Shown here: positions 41,193 to 48,409 of the stretch, one piece after another
Numbering within the stretch: the stretch's first letter is position 1
How the letters are laid out: every line of letters begins with the position of its first letter
Assembly: GCF_036116635.1 (NCBI RefSeq)
Contig: NZ_CP107995.1
Coordinates: 558,001-622,000 of the forward strand
DNA length: 64,000 nt
Direction of reading: 5' to 3'
DNA from: Amycolatopsis sp. NBC_00345
GTDB taxonomy: Bacteria > Actinomycetota > Actinomycetes > Mycobacteriales > Pseudonocardiaceae
Translations under genes and position numbers: made by a program
The notes under the pieces: model-generated
Told to the model about the DNA's origin: nothing
Seen by the model: only the letters and a program-made list of their open reading frames with translations
Databases searched by the model: none

Positions 41193-42572
41193 GTGGCACA
41201 GGACGAACTCTTCACGGTGAACCCCGACGTGGGCCCGCCCCCGGAGCCCACCGGGTCCAACCGGGTCGAACCGCGGGCCGACCCCGCGAGCTCGCCGCTC
41301 GCGGTGCGGATGCGGCCGCGCACCCTCGAGGAGGTCGTGGGCCAGCAGCACCTGCTGCGCGAGGGCGCGCCGCTGCGCCGGCTGGTGGAGGGCGCCGCGC
41401 CCGCGTCCGTGCTGCTCTACGGCCCGCCCGGCACGGGCAAGACCACGCTGGCCAACCTGGTTTCGATCGCCACCGGCCGCCGGTTCGTCGCGATGTCCGC
41501 GCTGTCGGCCGGGGTCAAGGAGGTGCGCGGCGTGATCGAGGAGGCCCGCCGCCGCCGGAGCTACAACGCCGAGAACACCGTGCTGTTCATCGACGAGGTG
41601 CACCGGTTTTCCAAGACGCAGCAGGACGCGCTGCTCGGCGCGGTCGAGGACCGCACGGTGCTGCTGGTGGCGGCCACCACGGAGAACCCGTCGTTCTCGG
41701 TGGTTTCGCCGCTGCTGTCGCGCTCGCTGGTGCTGCAGCTGCGCCCGTTGACCGATGAGGACATCGTGCGGCTGCTGGAGCGCGCGCTGACCGACGAGCG
41801 CGGCCTCGGCGGCGAGCTGCAGCTGACGGACGAGGCGCGCGACCACCTGGTGCGGCTCGCGGGCGGCGACGCGCGGCGGGCGCTCACCGCGCTGGAGGCG
41901 GCGGCCGACGCCGCGGGCGCGACCGAGCACAAGACCATCGACCTGGCCATCGTCGAGTCCACTGTGGACAAGGCGGCGGTGCGGTACGACCGCGACGGCG
42001 ACCAGCACTACGACGTGATCAGCGCGTTCATCAAGTCGATCCGCGGCTCCGACGTCGACGCCGCGCTGCACTACCTGGCCCGGATGATCGAGGCGGGGGA
42101 GGACCCGCGGTTCCTCGCGCGCCGGCTCGTGGTGCACGCGAGCGAGGACGTCGGGATGGCCGACCCGACGGCGCTGCAGGCGGCCGTCGCCGCGTCGCAC
42201 GCCGTGCAGTTCATCGGCATGCCGGAGGGACGGCTCGCGCTCGCGCAGGCCACCATCCACCTGGCCACCGCGCCGAAGTCCAACGCCGTGGTCACCGCGA
42301 TCGACGCGGCGCTGGCCGACGTGCGCTCGGGCGCGATCGGCACCGTGCCGCCGCACCTGCGCGACGGGCATTACGCGGGGGCGAAGCAGCTCGGCAACGC
42401 GCAGGGCTACCGCTACCCACACGGGGTCCCGGAGGGCGTGCTCGCCCAGCAGTACCCGCCGGACGAGCTGGTGGGCCGCGACTACTACGAGCCCACCCAG
42501 CGTGGCGGCGAGCGGACGCTGGCCGAGCGCGTGCCGCGGCTTCGGCGCACCATCCGCGGGGAGCGCCAGTAG
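41193..42572 (+). CDS. rarA: Replication-associated recombination ATPase RarA (MgsA)
   Basis: A 459-residue AAA+ ATPase related to clamp loaders: RMRPRTLEEVVGQQHLL, Walker A GPPGTGKTT, Walker B VLFIDEVHRFSKTQQD, sensor region AATTENPSFSVVSPLLSR, and the MgsA C-terminal tetramer domain (HYDVISAFIKSIRGSD, GYRYPHG). It acts at stalled replication forks. I choose the GTG at 41193 (VAQDELFTV) because the ten preceding codons look non-conserved. The stop codon lies in the first of two 13-bp direct repeats (GCCAGTAGTTCCC, 42565-42590). Confidence 0.93.
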   Translation: MAQDELFTVNPDVGPPPEPTGSNRVEPRADPASSPLAVRMRPRTLEEVVGQQHLLREGAPLRRLVEGAAPASVLLYGPPGTGKTTLANLVSIATGRRFVAMSALSAGVKEVRGVIEEARRRRSYNAENTVLFIDEVHRFSKTQQDALLGAVEDRTVLLVAATTENPSFSVVSPLLSRSLVLQLRPLTDEDIVRLLERALTDERGLGGELQLTDEARDHLVRLAGGDARRALTALEAAADAAGATEHKTIDLAIVESTVDKAAVRYDRDGDQHYDVISAFIKSIRGSDVDAALHYLARMIEAGEDPRFLARRLVVHASEDVGMADPTALQAAVAASHAVQFIGMPEGRLALAQATIHLATAPKSNAVVTAIDAALADVRSGAIGTVPPHLRDGHYAGAKQLGNAQGYRYPHGVPEGVLAQQYPPDELVGRDYYEPTQRGGERTLAERVPRLRRTIRGERQ

Positions 42573-42723
42573 TTCCCGCCAGTAGTTCCCGCTTGCCGAG
42601 TTCCCGCCTGCTGAAACTTCCGTGAGCGTCGCCACGTTCTCCCGTAGAACGGTGGTTACGGGAATGCGCGGCCGTGGAGTGCCGGTTGTTCCCGGGCAGC
42701 CGAGGTCGGTGCGAGGGGGAGTG

Positions 42724-43296
42724 ATGACGCTTCTGACGGTGTGGCCGGACGACCAGCCCGGGCACGTGCTGCTGCGGACCGAGGACACGGGCACGATCAC
42801 GGTCGAGCTCAAGCGGCACGGCGTGGGGTTCGCCCGCTGGCCGCTGGCCGGCCTGGCGCCCGACGCCGGCGAGGCCGAGGTGCTGGCCGGTTACCGCGAC
42901 CGCGTCGACGGGCTCACCGCCGCCGTCGGCTACCACTCGGTGGACGTGGTGCGCGGGGACACTCAGCCTGCCGTCACTCTGCCCGCTGTCGCCGAGCACA
43001 GCTCCGGCACCGACGAGGACCGGTTCTTCGTCAGCGGCTCCGCGGTCTGGTACGTGCACGCGGGCCGCTGGGTGCACGCCGTGCTGTGCGAGCCGGGCGA
43101 CCTCCTGCGCATCCCGGCTCACACCCGCCACTGGCACGACGGCGGCGAGCGCCCCGGCCACGTCACCATCCGCGTCCGCCACCCGGCCTCGGCCACCGCC
43201 GCACAGCCCGGGACCCCGTTGCGCCCGGCCGATTTCCCCGGTTTCGACGCACTGGTCGCCGACCGGGCGACGGCCCGGCCCGCCCTCACCCGCTAG
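42724..43296 (+). CDS. Acireductone-dioxygenase-like cupin
   Basis: A 190-residue cupin, matching the acireductone dioxygenase family in length and in the blocks TDEDRFFVSGSAVWYVH and GDLLRIPAHTRHWHDGG. True enzymes bind metal by H-x-H-x3-E plus a later His; here the first motif reads EHSSGTDE, so the second His is Ser while the first His, the Glu and the later His (TRHW) remain. No other methionine-salvage gene is adjacent. It may therefore be a variant cupin with another activity. AGGGGGA a few bases before the ATG supports this start. Confidence 0.7.
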   Translation: MTLLTVWPDDQPGHVLLRTEDTGTITVELKRHGVGFARWPLAGLAPDAGEAEVLAGYRDRVDGLTAAVGYHSVDVVRGDTQPAVTLPAVAEHSSGTDEDRFFVSGSAVWYVHAGRWVHAVLCEPGDLLRIPAHTRHWHDGGERPGHVTIRVRHPASATAAQPGTPLRPADFPGFDALVADRATARPALTR

Positions 43297-43323
43297 CGCG
43301 CCACGCCACCCGATCTCAGAGCG

Positions 43324-43374
43324 CCCTGAAGGCCACCTTGAGGGACCTGGATGCCCTCATGGTGGCCTTCAGGG
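43324..43374. terminator. Long hairpin after the cupin gene
   Basis: Arms of 21 bases (CCCTGAAGGCCACCTTGAGGG with its partner) pair with one mismatch around a nine-base loop. It lies 27 bases after the cupin stop and 78 bases before the next gene. No U-run follows, as is common for such hairpins in high-GC actinobacteria. Confidence 0.65.
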
Positions 43375-43451
43375 ACCTCGGCCGGAAAAATCGGCGCCGC
43401 ACGGTGAACAGCGGGCTGCGGAGCGTGCCGGGCGTGGGCACGATGGACGGC

Positions 43452-44318
43452 ATGACCACAGTCGCGTTCCTGGGCACCGGGATCATGGGCCTGCCGATGG
43501 CCGCCAACCTCGCCCGCGCCGGGCACGACGTGCGGGCGTGGAACCGCACCCGTGCCAAGGCCGAGCCGCTCGCCGCCGACGGCGCGACCGTCTTCGCGTC
43601 TCCGGGTGAGGCGGTGGCCGGCGCCGATGTCGTCGTCACCATGCTCGCGGACGGGCCGACGGTCGCCGAGGTCTTCGCCGCCGCCGGCGTCGCGCCGGGC
43701 ACTTTGTGGCTGCAGACCAGCACCGTGGGGATCGAGTGGGCCGGCAAGCTCGCCGAGGCGGCGGAGCGGGCGGGCGTCGTGTTCGTCGACTGCCCGGTGA
43801 TGGGCACCAAGATCCCGGCCGAACAGGCCAAGCTGCAGGTCCTCGCCGCCGGCCCGGACGACGTGCACGAGCGGGCCGCGGCGGTGTTCGACGCCATCGC
43901 CGTGACCACCCGCTGGCTCGGCACCACGCCCGGCACGGCCACGCGGCTCAAGCTCGTGATGAACGGCTGGGTGCTCGCGCTGACCAACGCCACGGCGGAG
44001 AGCCTCGCGCTGGCCGACGCGCTCGGCATCGACCCGGCGCTGTTCTTCGACGTGATGACCGGCACCGGTTTCGACGTCGGCTACGCGCGCATGAAAGGCC
44101 CCCTCATGCTTTCCGGCGACTACCCGGCGTCGTTCCCGGCTTCGCTGGCTGCCAAGGACGCGCGCCTGGTGGTGGAGGCCGCCGGGGACGCGATCGACGT
44201 CGCGGGCGCGAAGGCCGCGCTGGCCCACCTCGAAACCGTCGTCGCCGCCGGCCACGGCGAGGAGGACATGGCCGTGCTCTACCGCGCTGTCACGAAGGAG
44301 GCCGGGAACGCTGATTGA
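43452..44318 (+). CDS. NAD(P)-dependent beta-hydroxyacid dehydrogenase (3-hydroxyisobutyrate dehydrogenase-like)
   Basis: A 288-residue enzyme with VAFLGTGIMGLPMAANLARAGH (dinucleotide fold), FVDCPVMGTKIPAEQAKL (substrate site, usually D-A-P-V-S-G), and the catalytic Lys in LKLVMNGWVLALTNATAE (K-x-x-x-N). Reaction: oxidation of a beta-hydroxyacid or reduction of its semialdehyde; some family members are imine reductases, so the substrate is open. Start at MTTVAFLG; an in-frame ATG nine bases earlier (MDGMTT) is also possible. It is followed by 130 bases and the DUF948 gene. Confidence 0.88.
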   Translation: MTTVAFLGTGIMGLPMAANLARAGHDVRAWNRTRAKAEPLAADGATVFASPGEAVAGADVVVTMLADGPTVAEVFAAAGVAPGTLWLQTSTVGIEWAGKLAEAAERAGVVFVDCPVMGTKIPAEQAKLQVLAAGPDDVHERAAAVFDAIAVTTRWLGTTPGTATRLKLVMNGWVLALTNATAESLALADALGIDPALFFDVMTGTGFDVGYARMKGPLMLSGDYPASFPASLAAKDARLVVEAAGDAIDVAGAKAALAHLETVVAAGHGEEDMAVLYRAVTKEAGNAD

Positions 44319-44448
44319 GCGGTCCCGCCGCAGGTCGGGAACGGTCCGGCTGCGCTGAGTGACCGACGGGCGGGGCGACACCGCCGAACGGCTGGCCAGG
44401 CGGTAACCTCACTGGCACCGAAGACCGCGCAACCCCCGAGGAGGGCCC

Positions 44449-44844
44449 GTGTCGGCAGGGCAGATCGCCGCGCTGATCGCCGCAGGAGCATTCGTAGTGC
44501 TGGTCTTGCTGCTGGCGATCCCGCTGCTCAAGCTCGGCCGCACGCTGGACGAGGCGACCATCGCCATCCGGAAGGCCCACGAGAGCAGCGACCCGATCCT
44601 GCTGGGCGCGAACGAGACCATCACGCACGTGAACACCCAGCTCGAGCGCGTGGACGGGATCACCGCGAACGCGCAGGCCGTGACCGGCAACGTTTCGGCG
44701 CTGTCGTCGGTGTTCACCGCGACGCTCGGCGGCCCGCTGGTGAAGATCGCCGCGCTGTCCTACGGGCTCAGCAAGGCCGTCCGCGCGCGGCGCCGGAAGC
44801 AGGAAGCGAAGGCAGCCGCCCCGGCCCGCCGGAGGAAGAAGTGA
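44449..44844 (+). CDS. DUF948 protein
   Basis: A 131-residue protein with one N-terminal membrane helix (IAALIAAGAFVVLVLLLAIP), a predicted coiled or helical part (LDEATIAIRKAHESSDPILLG, VNTQLERVDGITANAQAVTG) and a basic tail ending in KK. This is the DUF948 build. It is conserved in actinobacteria just upstream of alaS, as here. Function unknown. The GTG start has CGAGGAGGG nine bases before it; TAACCT around 44403 could be its -10 element. The stop overlaps the next start by four bases. Confidence 0.85.
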   Translation: MSAGQIAALIAAGAFVVLVLLLAIPLLKLGRTLDEATIAIRKAHESSDPILLGANETITHVNTQLERVDGITANAQAVTGNVSALSSVFTATLGGPLVKIAALSYGLSKAVRARRRKQEAKAAAPARRRKK

Positions 44845-45146
44845 AGCGGCTGTTCTGGCTCGGCGTCGGGGTCGTGACCGGCGTCGTGCTGTCCCGCAAG
44901 GCCGCCGAAACGGCTCGTCAGGCCACTCCGGCCGGGTTAGCATCGAACCTGGGCGAGGCCGTGCGCGAGCTGGCCGGCGCCGTCGGCTCGTTCGGCGCCG
45001 AGGTGCGCGCCGGGATGAGCGAGCGGGAACAGGAGCTGCACGACATGGTCGAGGAACGGTCCGGATTCCCCGCGCCGCAGGGCGCCGCGGGCCGGCACGC
45101 CGCCGCACAGCGCCCCGCCCGGCGAGCTCGCCGGGCGGAGGGCTGA
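44841..45146 (+). CDS. Small DUF6167-like protein
   Basis: A 101-residue protein starting MKRLFWLGVGVVTGVVLSRKAAETA, which gives one short membrane helix, then an amphipathic helical part (LGEAVRELAGAVGSFGAEVRAGM) and a basic, disordered tail. It fits the small family usually found between DUF948 and alaS in actinobacteria. GTGA overlap with the DUF948 gene suggests a joint product at the membrane. No function is known. Confidence 0.72.
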   Translation: MKRLFWLGVGVVTGVVLSRKAAETARQATPAGLASNLGEAVRELAGAVGSFGAEVRAGMSEREQELHDMVEERSGFPAPQGAAGRHAAAQRPARRARRAEG

Positions 45147-45255
45147 CCTCGTCGCGTCCCGCGCGAGGAGCGGCGCCCTCCGCCGTCGCCGCCTCCCCGT
45201 CTATCCGGCGTGGTGCGTCCGCTCGGACCCGCGCCCCCAGTACAAGGACTGACCC

Positions 45256-47919
45256 GTGGACACACACGAAATCACCGATCGTTTCCTGCGCCATTTCGAG
45301 GGCAAGGGCCACACGCGCGTGCCCAGCGCGCCGCTGATCCTCGACGACCCGAACCTGCTGTTCGTCAACGCGGGCATGGTGCAGTTCAAGCCCTACTTCC
45401 TCGGTGAGGCCCCGCCGCCGTACCCGCGCGCGACCAGCGTGCAGAAGTGCGTGCGCACGCCGGACATCGACGAGGTCGGCAAGACCACCCGGCACAACAC
45501 GTTCTTCCAGATGGCCGGCAACTTCTCGTTCGGCGACTACTTCAAGGAAGGCGCGATCGCCAACGCCTGGGAGCTGATCACCGGCTCCCATGACGAGGGC
45601 GGCTTCGGCCTCGACCCGGACCGGATCTGGGCGACCGTCTACGAGGGCGACGCCGAGGCGGCGGGCCTGTGGCGCAAGCTCACCGGGCTGCCGGGCGAGC
45701 GCATCCAGGTCCGTGACGGCAAGGACAACTACTGGGACATGGGCGTGCCCGGTCCCGGCGGCCCGTGCTCGGAGATCTACTACGACCGCGGCCCGGGGTA
45801 CGGCCGCGAGGGCGGCCCGGTGGCCGACGAGGACCGCTACATCGAGATCTGGAACCTCGTCTTCATGCAGGACGTCCGCGGCGAGCAGAGCCCGAAGCTG
45901 GGCTTCCCGCCGGTCGGCGAGCTGCCGAAGAAGAACATCGACACCGGCATGGGCGTCGAGCGGGTCGCGACGATCCTGCAGGGCGTCGAGAACGTCTACG
46001 AGACCGACCTGGTGCGCCCGGTGATCGGCCGCGCCGAGGAGTTCTCCGGCCGCCGCTACGGCGCGAACCACGCCGACGACGTCCGCTTCCGCGTGATCGC
46101 CGACCACGCCCGCACCGGCGTGATGCTGATCGGCGACGGCGTCACCCCCGGCAACGACGGCCGCGGCTACGTGCTGCGCCGGCTGCTGCGCCGCATCGTC
46201 CGCTCCACCCGCCTGCTGGGCGTGCAGGAGCCGGTGCTGCAGGCGTTCGCCGAGGTCGTGCGCGACACCATGGGCCCGACCTACTCCGAGCTGGTCAGCG
46301 GGTTCGACCGGATCTCCGAGGTCGTCCGCGTGGAGGAGGAGGCGTTCCTCGCCACCCTGACCAGCGGCTCGCGCATCTTCGACCTCGCCGCGGCCGAGAC
46401 CAAGCGCGACGGCGGCGACGTGCTGGCCGGGGACAAGGCGTTCCAGCTGCACGACACCTACGGCTTCCCGATCGACCTGACCCTCGAGATGGCGGCCGAG
46501 CAGGGCCTGAACGTCGACGAGGCGGGCTTCCGCACGCTGATGGACGAGCAGCGCAAGCGCGCGAAGGCCGACGCGGCGACGCGCAAGAGCGGCCACGGCG
46601 ACCTGTCCGAGTACCGCAAGGTGCTGGAGCAGCACGGCGAGACCGAGTTCCTCGGCTACACCGAGCTGCAGGCGGCCGCGAAGGTCGTCGGCCTGCTCGA
46701 AGACGGCCTGCCGGTGCGCAGCGTCGCCGAGGGCCACAAGGCCGAGCTGGTGCTCGACCGCACGCCGTTCTACGCCGAGAGCGGTGGCCAGGTCGCCGAC
46801 ACCGGCGTGCTGCTCGGCGACGGCGTCGAGCTGAAGGTGCTCGACGTGCAGAAGATCGTGCCGGGCCTGTTCGTGCACCGCGTGGAGGTCACCGCGGGCG
46901 AGGTCGGGATCGGCACTGAGGTGACCGGATCGGTCGACGGGCACCGCCGGCTCTCGATCGAGCGCTCGCACTCCGCGACGCACCTGGTGCACGCGGCCGT
47001 GCGCGGCGCGTACGGCAAGCGCGCGGCGCAGGCCGGTTCGCTGAACTCGCCGGGCCGGATGCGCTTCGACTTCACCACGCCCGGTTCGGTGTCGGCCGAC
47101 ATCCTCACCGAGGTCGAGGAGGAGGTCAACGAGTACCTCCAGACCGACGTCGAGGTGCAGAACTACGTCACCACCAAGGACAAGGCGCTCGAACTGGGCG
47201 CGGTCGCGCTGTTCGGCGAGAAGTACGGCAACGACGTGCGCGTGGTCGACATGGGTGACTACTCGCGTGAGCTGTGCGGCGGCACGCACGTGGACCGGAT
47301 CGGCCAGCTCGGCCTGGTCAAGCTGGTGTCGGACTCCTCGATCGGCTCCGGCGTGCACCGGGTCGAGGCGCTCGTGGGGCCGGACGCGCTGAAGTACGTC
47401 CGCAAGGAGCAGCTGCTCGTTTCGCAGCTGGCGAACACCTTCAAGGTGCCCTCGGACCAGCTGCCCTCGCGCATCGAGGACGTGCTGACCCGGCTGAAGA
47501 ACGCGGAAAAGGAGATCGAGCAGCTGCGCACGCAGCAGGTGCTCGGCTCGGCCGGCAAGCTCACGGACCAGGCGCAGGACGCCGGCGGTGTCTCCGTCGT
47601 CGCCGAGGTCGTGCCCGACGTGGACAGCAACGGCCTGCGCGCGCTGGCGTCCGACATCCGCGGCCGGCTCGGTGAGCGGCCCGGCGTGGTGGCGCTGTTC
47701 GCGCCGTCCGGTGACAAGGTCGCGTTCGTCGTGGCCACCACGGCGGCGGCGCGTGACAAGGGCATCGCGGCGGGCAAGCTCGTCCCGTCGTTCGCCGGGG
47801 CCATCGGGGGCCGCGGGGGCGGCAAGCCCGACATGGCCCAGGGCGGCGGCAGCAACCCGGGCGGAGCGCACCAGGCCGTGACGGACCTGCGCGCCGCAGT
47901 CGCCGACGTTGCCCAGTAG
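45256..47919 (+). CDS. alaS: Alanyl-tRNA synthetase
   Basis: An 887-residue class II synthetase with full bacterial architecture: catalytic domain (FLRHFEGKGHTRVPSAPLI, NTFFQMAGNFSFGDYFKEGA), tRNA-recognition part, editing domain with SHSATHLVHAAVR (metal His pair) and ELCGGTHVDRIGQLG (Cys and His), and the C-terminal domain with GRGGGKPDMAQGGG. It charges tRNA-Ala and removes misloaded Ser or Gly. GTG start. The next gene, ruvX, begins inside its last codons, so alaS, ruvX, mltG and aroE form one chain. Confidence 0.97.
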   Translation: MDTHEITDRFLRHFEGKGHTRVPSAPLILDDPNLLFVNAGMVQFKPYFLGEAPPPYPRATSVQKCVRTPDIDEVGKTTRHNTFFQMAGNFSFGDYFKEGAIANAWELITGSHDEGGFGLDPDRIWATVYEGDAEAAGLWRKLTGLPGERIQVRDGKDNYWDMGVPGPGGPCSEIYYDRGPGYGREGGPVADEDRYIEIWNLVFMQDVRGEQSPKLGFPPVGELPKKNIDTGMGVERVATILQGVENVYETDLVRPVIGRAEEFSGRRYGANHADDVRFRVIADHARTGVMLIGDGVTPGNDGRGYVLRRLLRRIVRSTRLLGVQEPVLQAFAEVVRDTMGPTYSELVSGFDRISEVVRVEEEAFLATLTSGSRIFDLAAAETKRDGGDVLAGDKAFQLHDTYGFPIDLTLEMAAEQGLNVDEAGFRTLMDEQRKRAKADAATRKSGHGDLSEYRKVLEQHGETEFLGYTELQAAAKVVGLLEDGLPVRSVAEGHKAELVLDRTPFYAESGGQVADTGVLLGDGVELKVLDVQKIVPGLFVHRVEVTAGEVGIGTEVTGSVDGHRRLSIERSHSATHLVHAAVRGAYGKRAAQAGSLNSPGRMRFDFTTPGSVSADILTEVEEEVNEYLQTDVEVQNYVTTKDKALELGAVALFGEKYGNDVRVVDMGDYSRELCGGTHVDRIGQLGLVKLVSDSSIGSGVHRVEALVGPDALKYVRKEQLLVSQLANTFKVPSDQLPSRIEDVLTRLKNAEKEIEQLRTQQVLGSAGKLTDQAQDAGGVSVVAEVVPDVDSNGLRALASDIRGRLGERPGVVALFAPSGDKVAFVVATTAAARDKGIAAGKLVPSFAGAIGGRGGGKPDMAQGGGSNPGGAHQAVTDLRAAVADVAQ

Positions 47920-48409
47920 ACCCCAGCGGGGCCCGGATCGGCCGGATGCGTCCGGTCCGGGCCGGGGCAGGCGGCTCGGGGTCGATGTCGGCTCTGTCCG
48001 GGTCGGGGTGGCCCTCAGCGATCCCGCCCCCATTCTCGCGAGCCCGCTCGTTACCCTCTCCCGTGATGCGAAGGACGACAGCGATCTGGACCGGCTTGCC
48101 GAACTCGTCACCGAACACGAGGTGGTCGAGGTGATCGTGGGCCTCCCGAGGACACTGGCGAACCGGCAGGGACCGGCCGCGCTCATCGCCGTGGAGTACG
48201 CGGACAAGCTGGCGGCGCGGCTCGGCGACGTGCCGGTGCGCCTCGGCGACGAGCGGTTGACGACGGTCACCGCGTCCCGGATGCTCTCCCAGCGGGGGGT
48301 CAAGGGACGGAAGCAGCGGGCGGTGGTCGACCAGGCCGCCGCCGTCGAGATCCTGCAGGCCTGGCTCGACGCCGCCGCCGCGCAGCGCGCCCGGAAAGGC
48401 GAGTCATGA
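47909..48409 (+). CDS. ruvX: RuvX/YqgF-type RNase H-fold nuclease
   Basis: A 166-residue YqgF protein: LGVDVGSVRVGVALSDP (first Asp), VIVGLPRTLANRQGPAA, LGDERLTTVTASRML (Glu) and VVDQAAAVEILQAWL (last Asp). The family matures 16S rRNA and is also called a putative Holliday-junction resolvase. I see only the TTG at 47909, inside the end of alaS, as a start that keeps the whole domain; the 20 residues before the domain are Pro/Arg-rich. The stop overlaps the mltG ATG (ATGA). Confidence 0.88.
   Translation: MPSRPQRGPDRPDASGPGRGRRLGVDVGSVRVGVALSDPAPILASPLVTLSRDAKDDSDLDRLAELVTEHEVVEVIVGLPRTLANRQGPAALIAVEYADKLAARLGDVPVRLGDERLTTVTASRMLSQRGVKGRKQRAVVDQAAAVEILQAWLDAAAAQRARKGES

Noticed and set aside
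44290..48303. Minus-strand open frame of about 1340 codons
   Set aside because: Antisense to DUF948, alaS and ruvX, with no recognisable domain and strongly biased composition.
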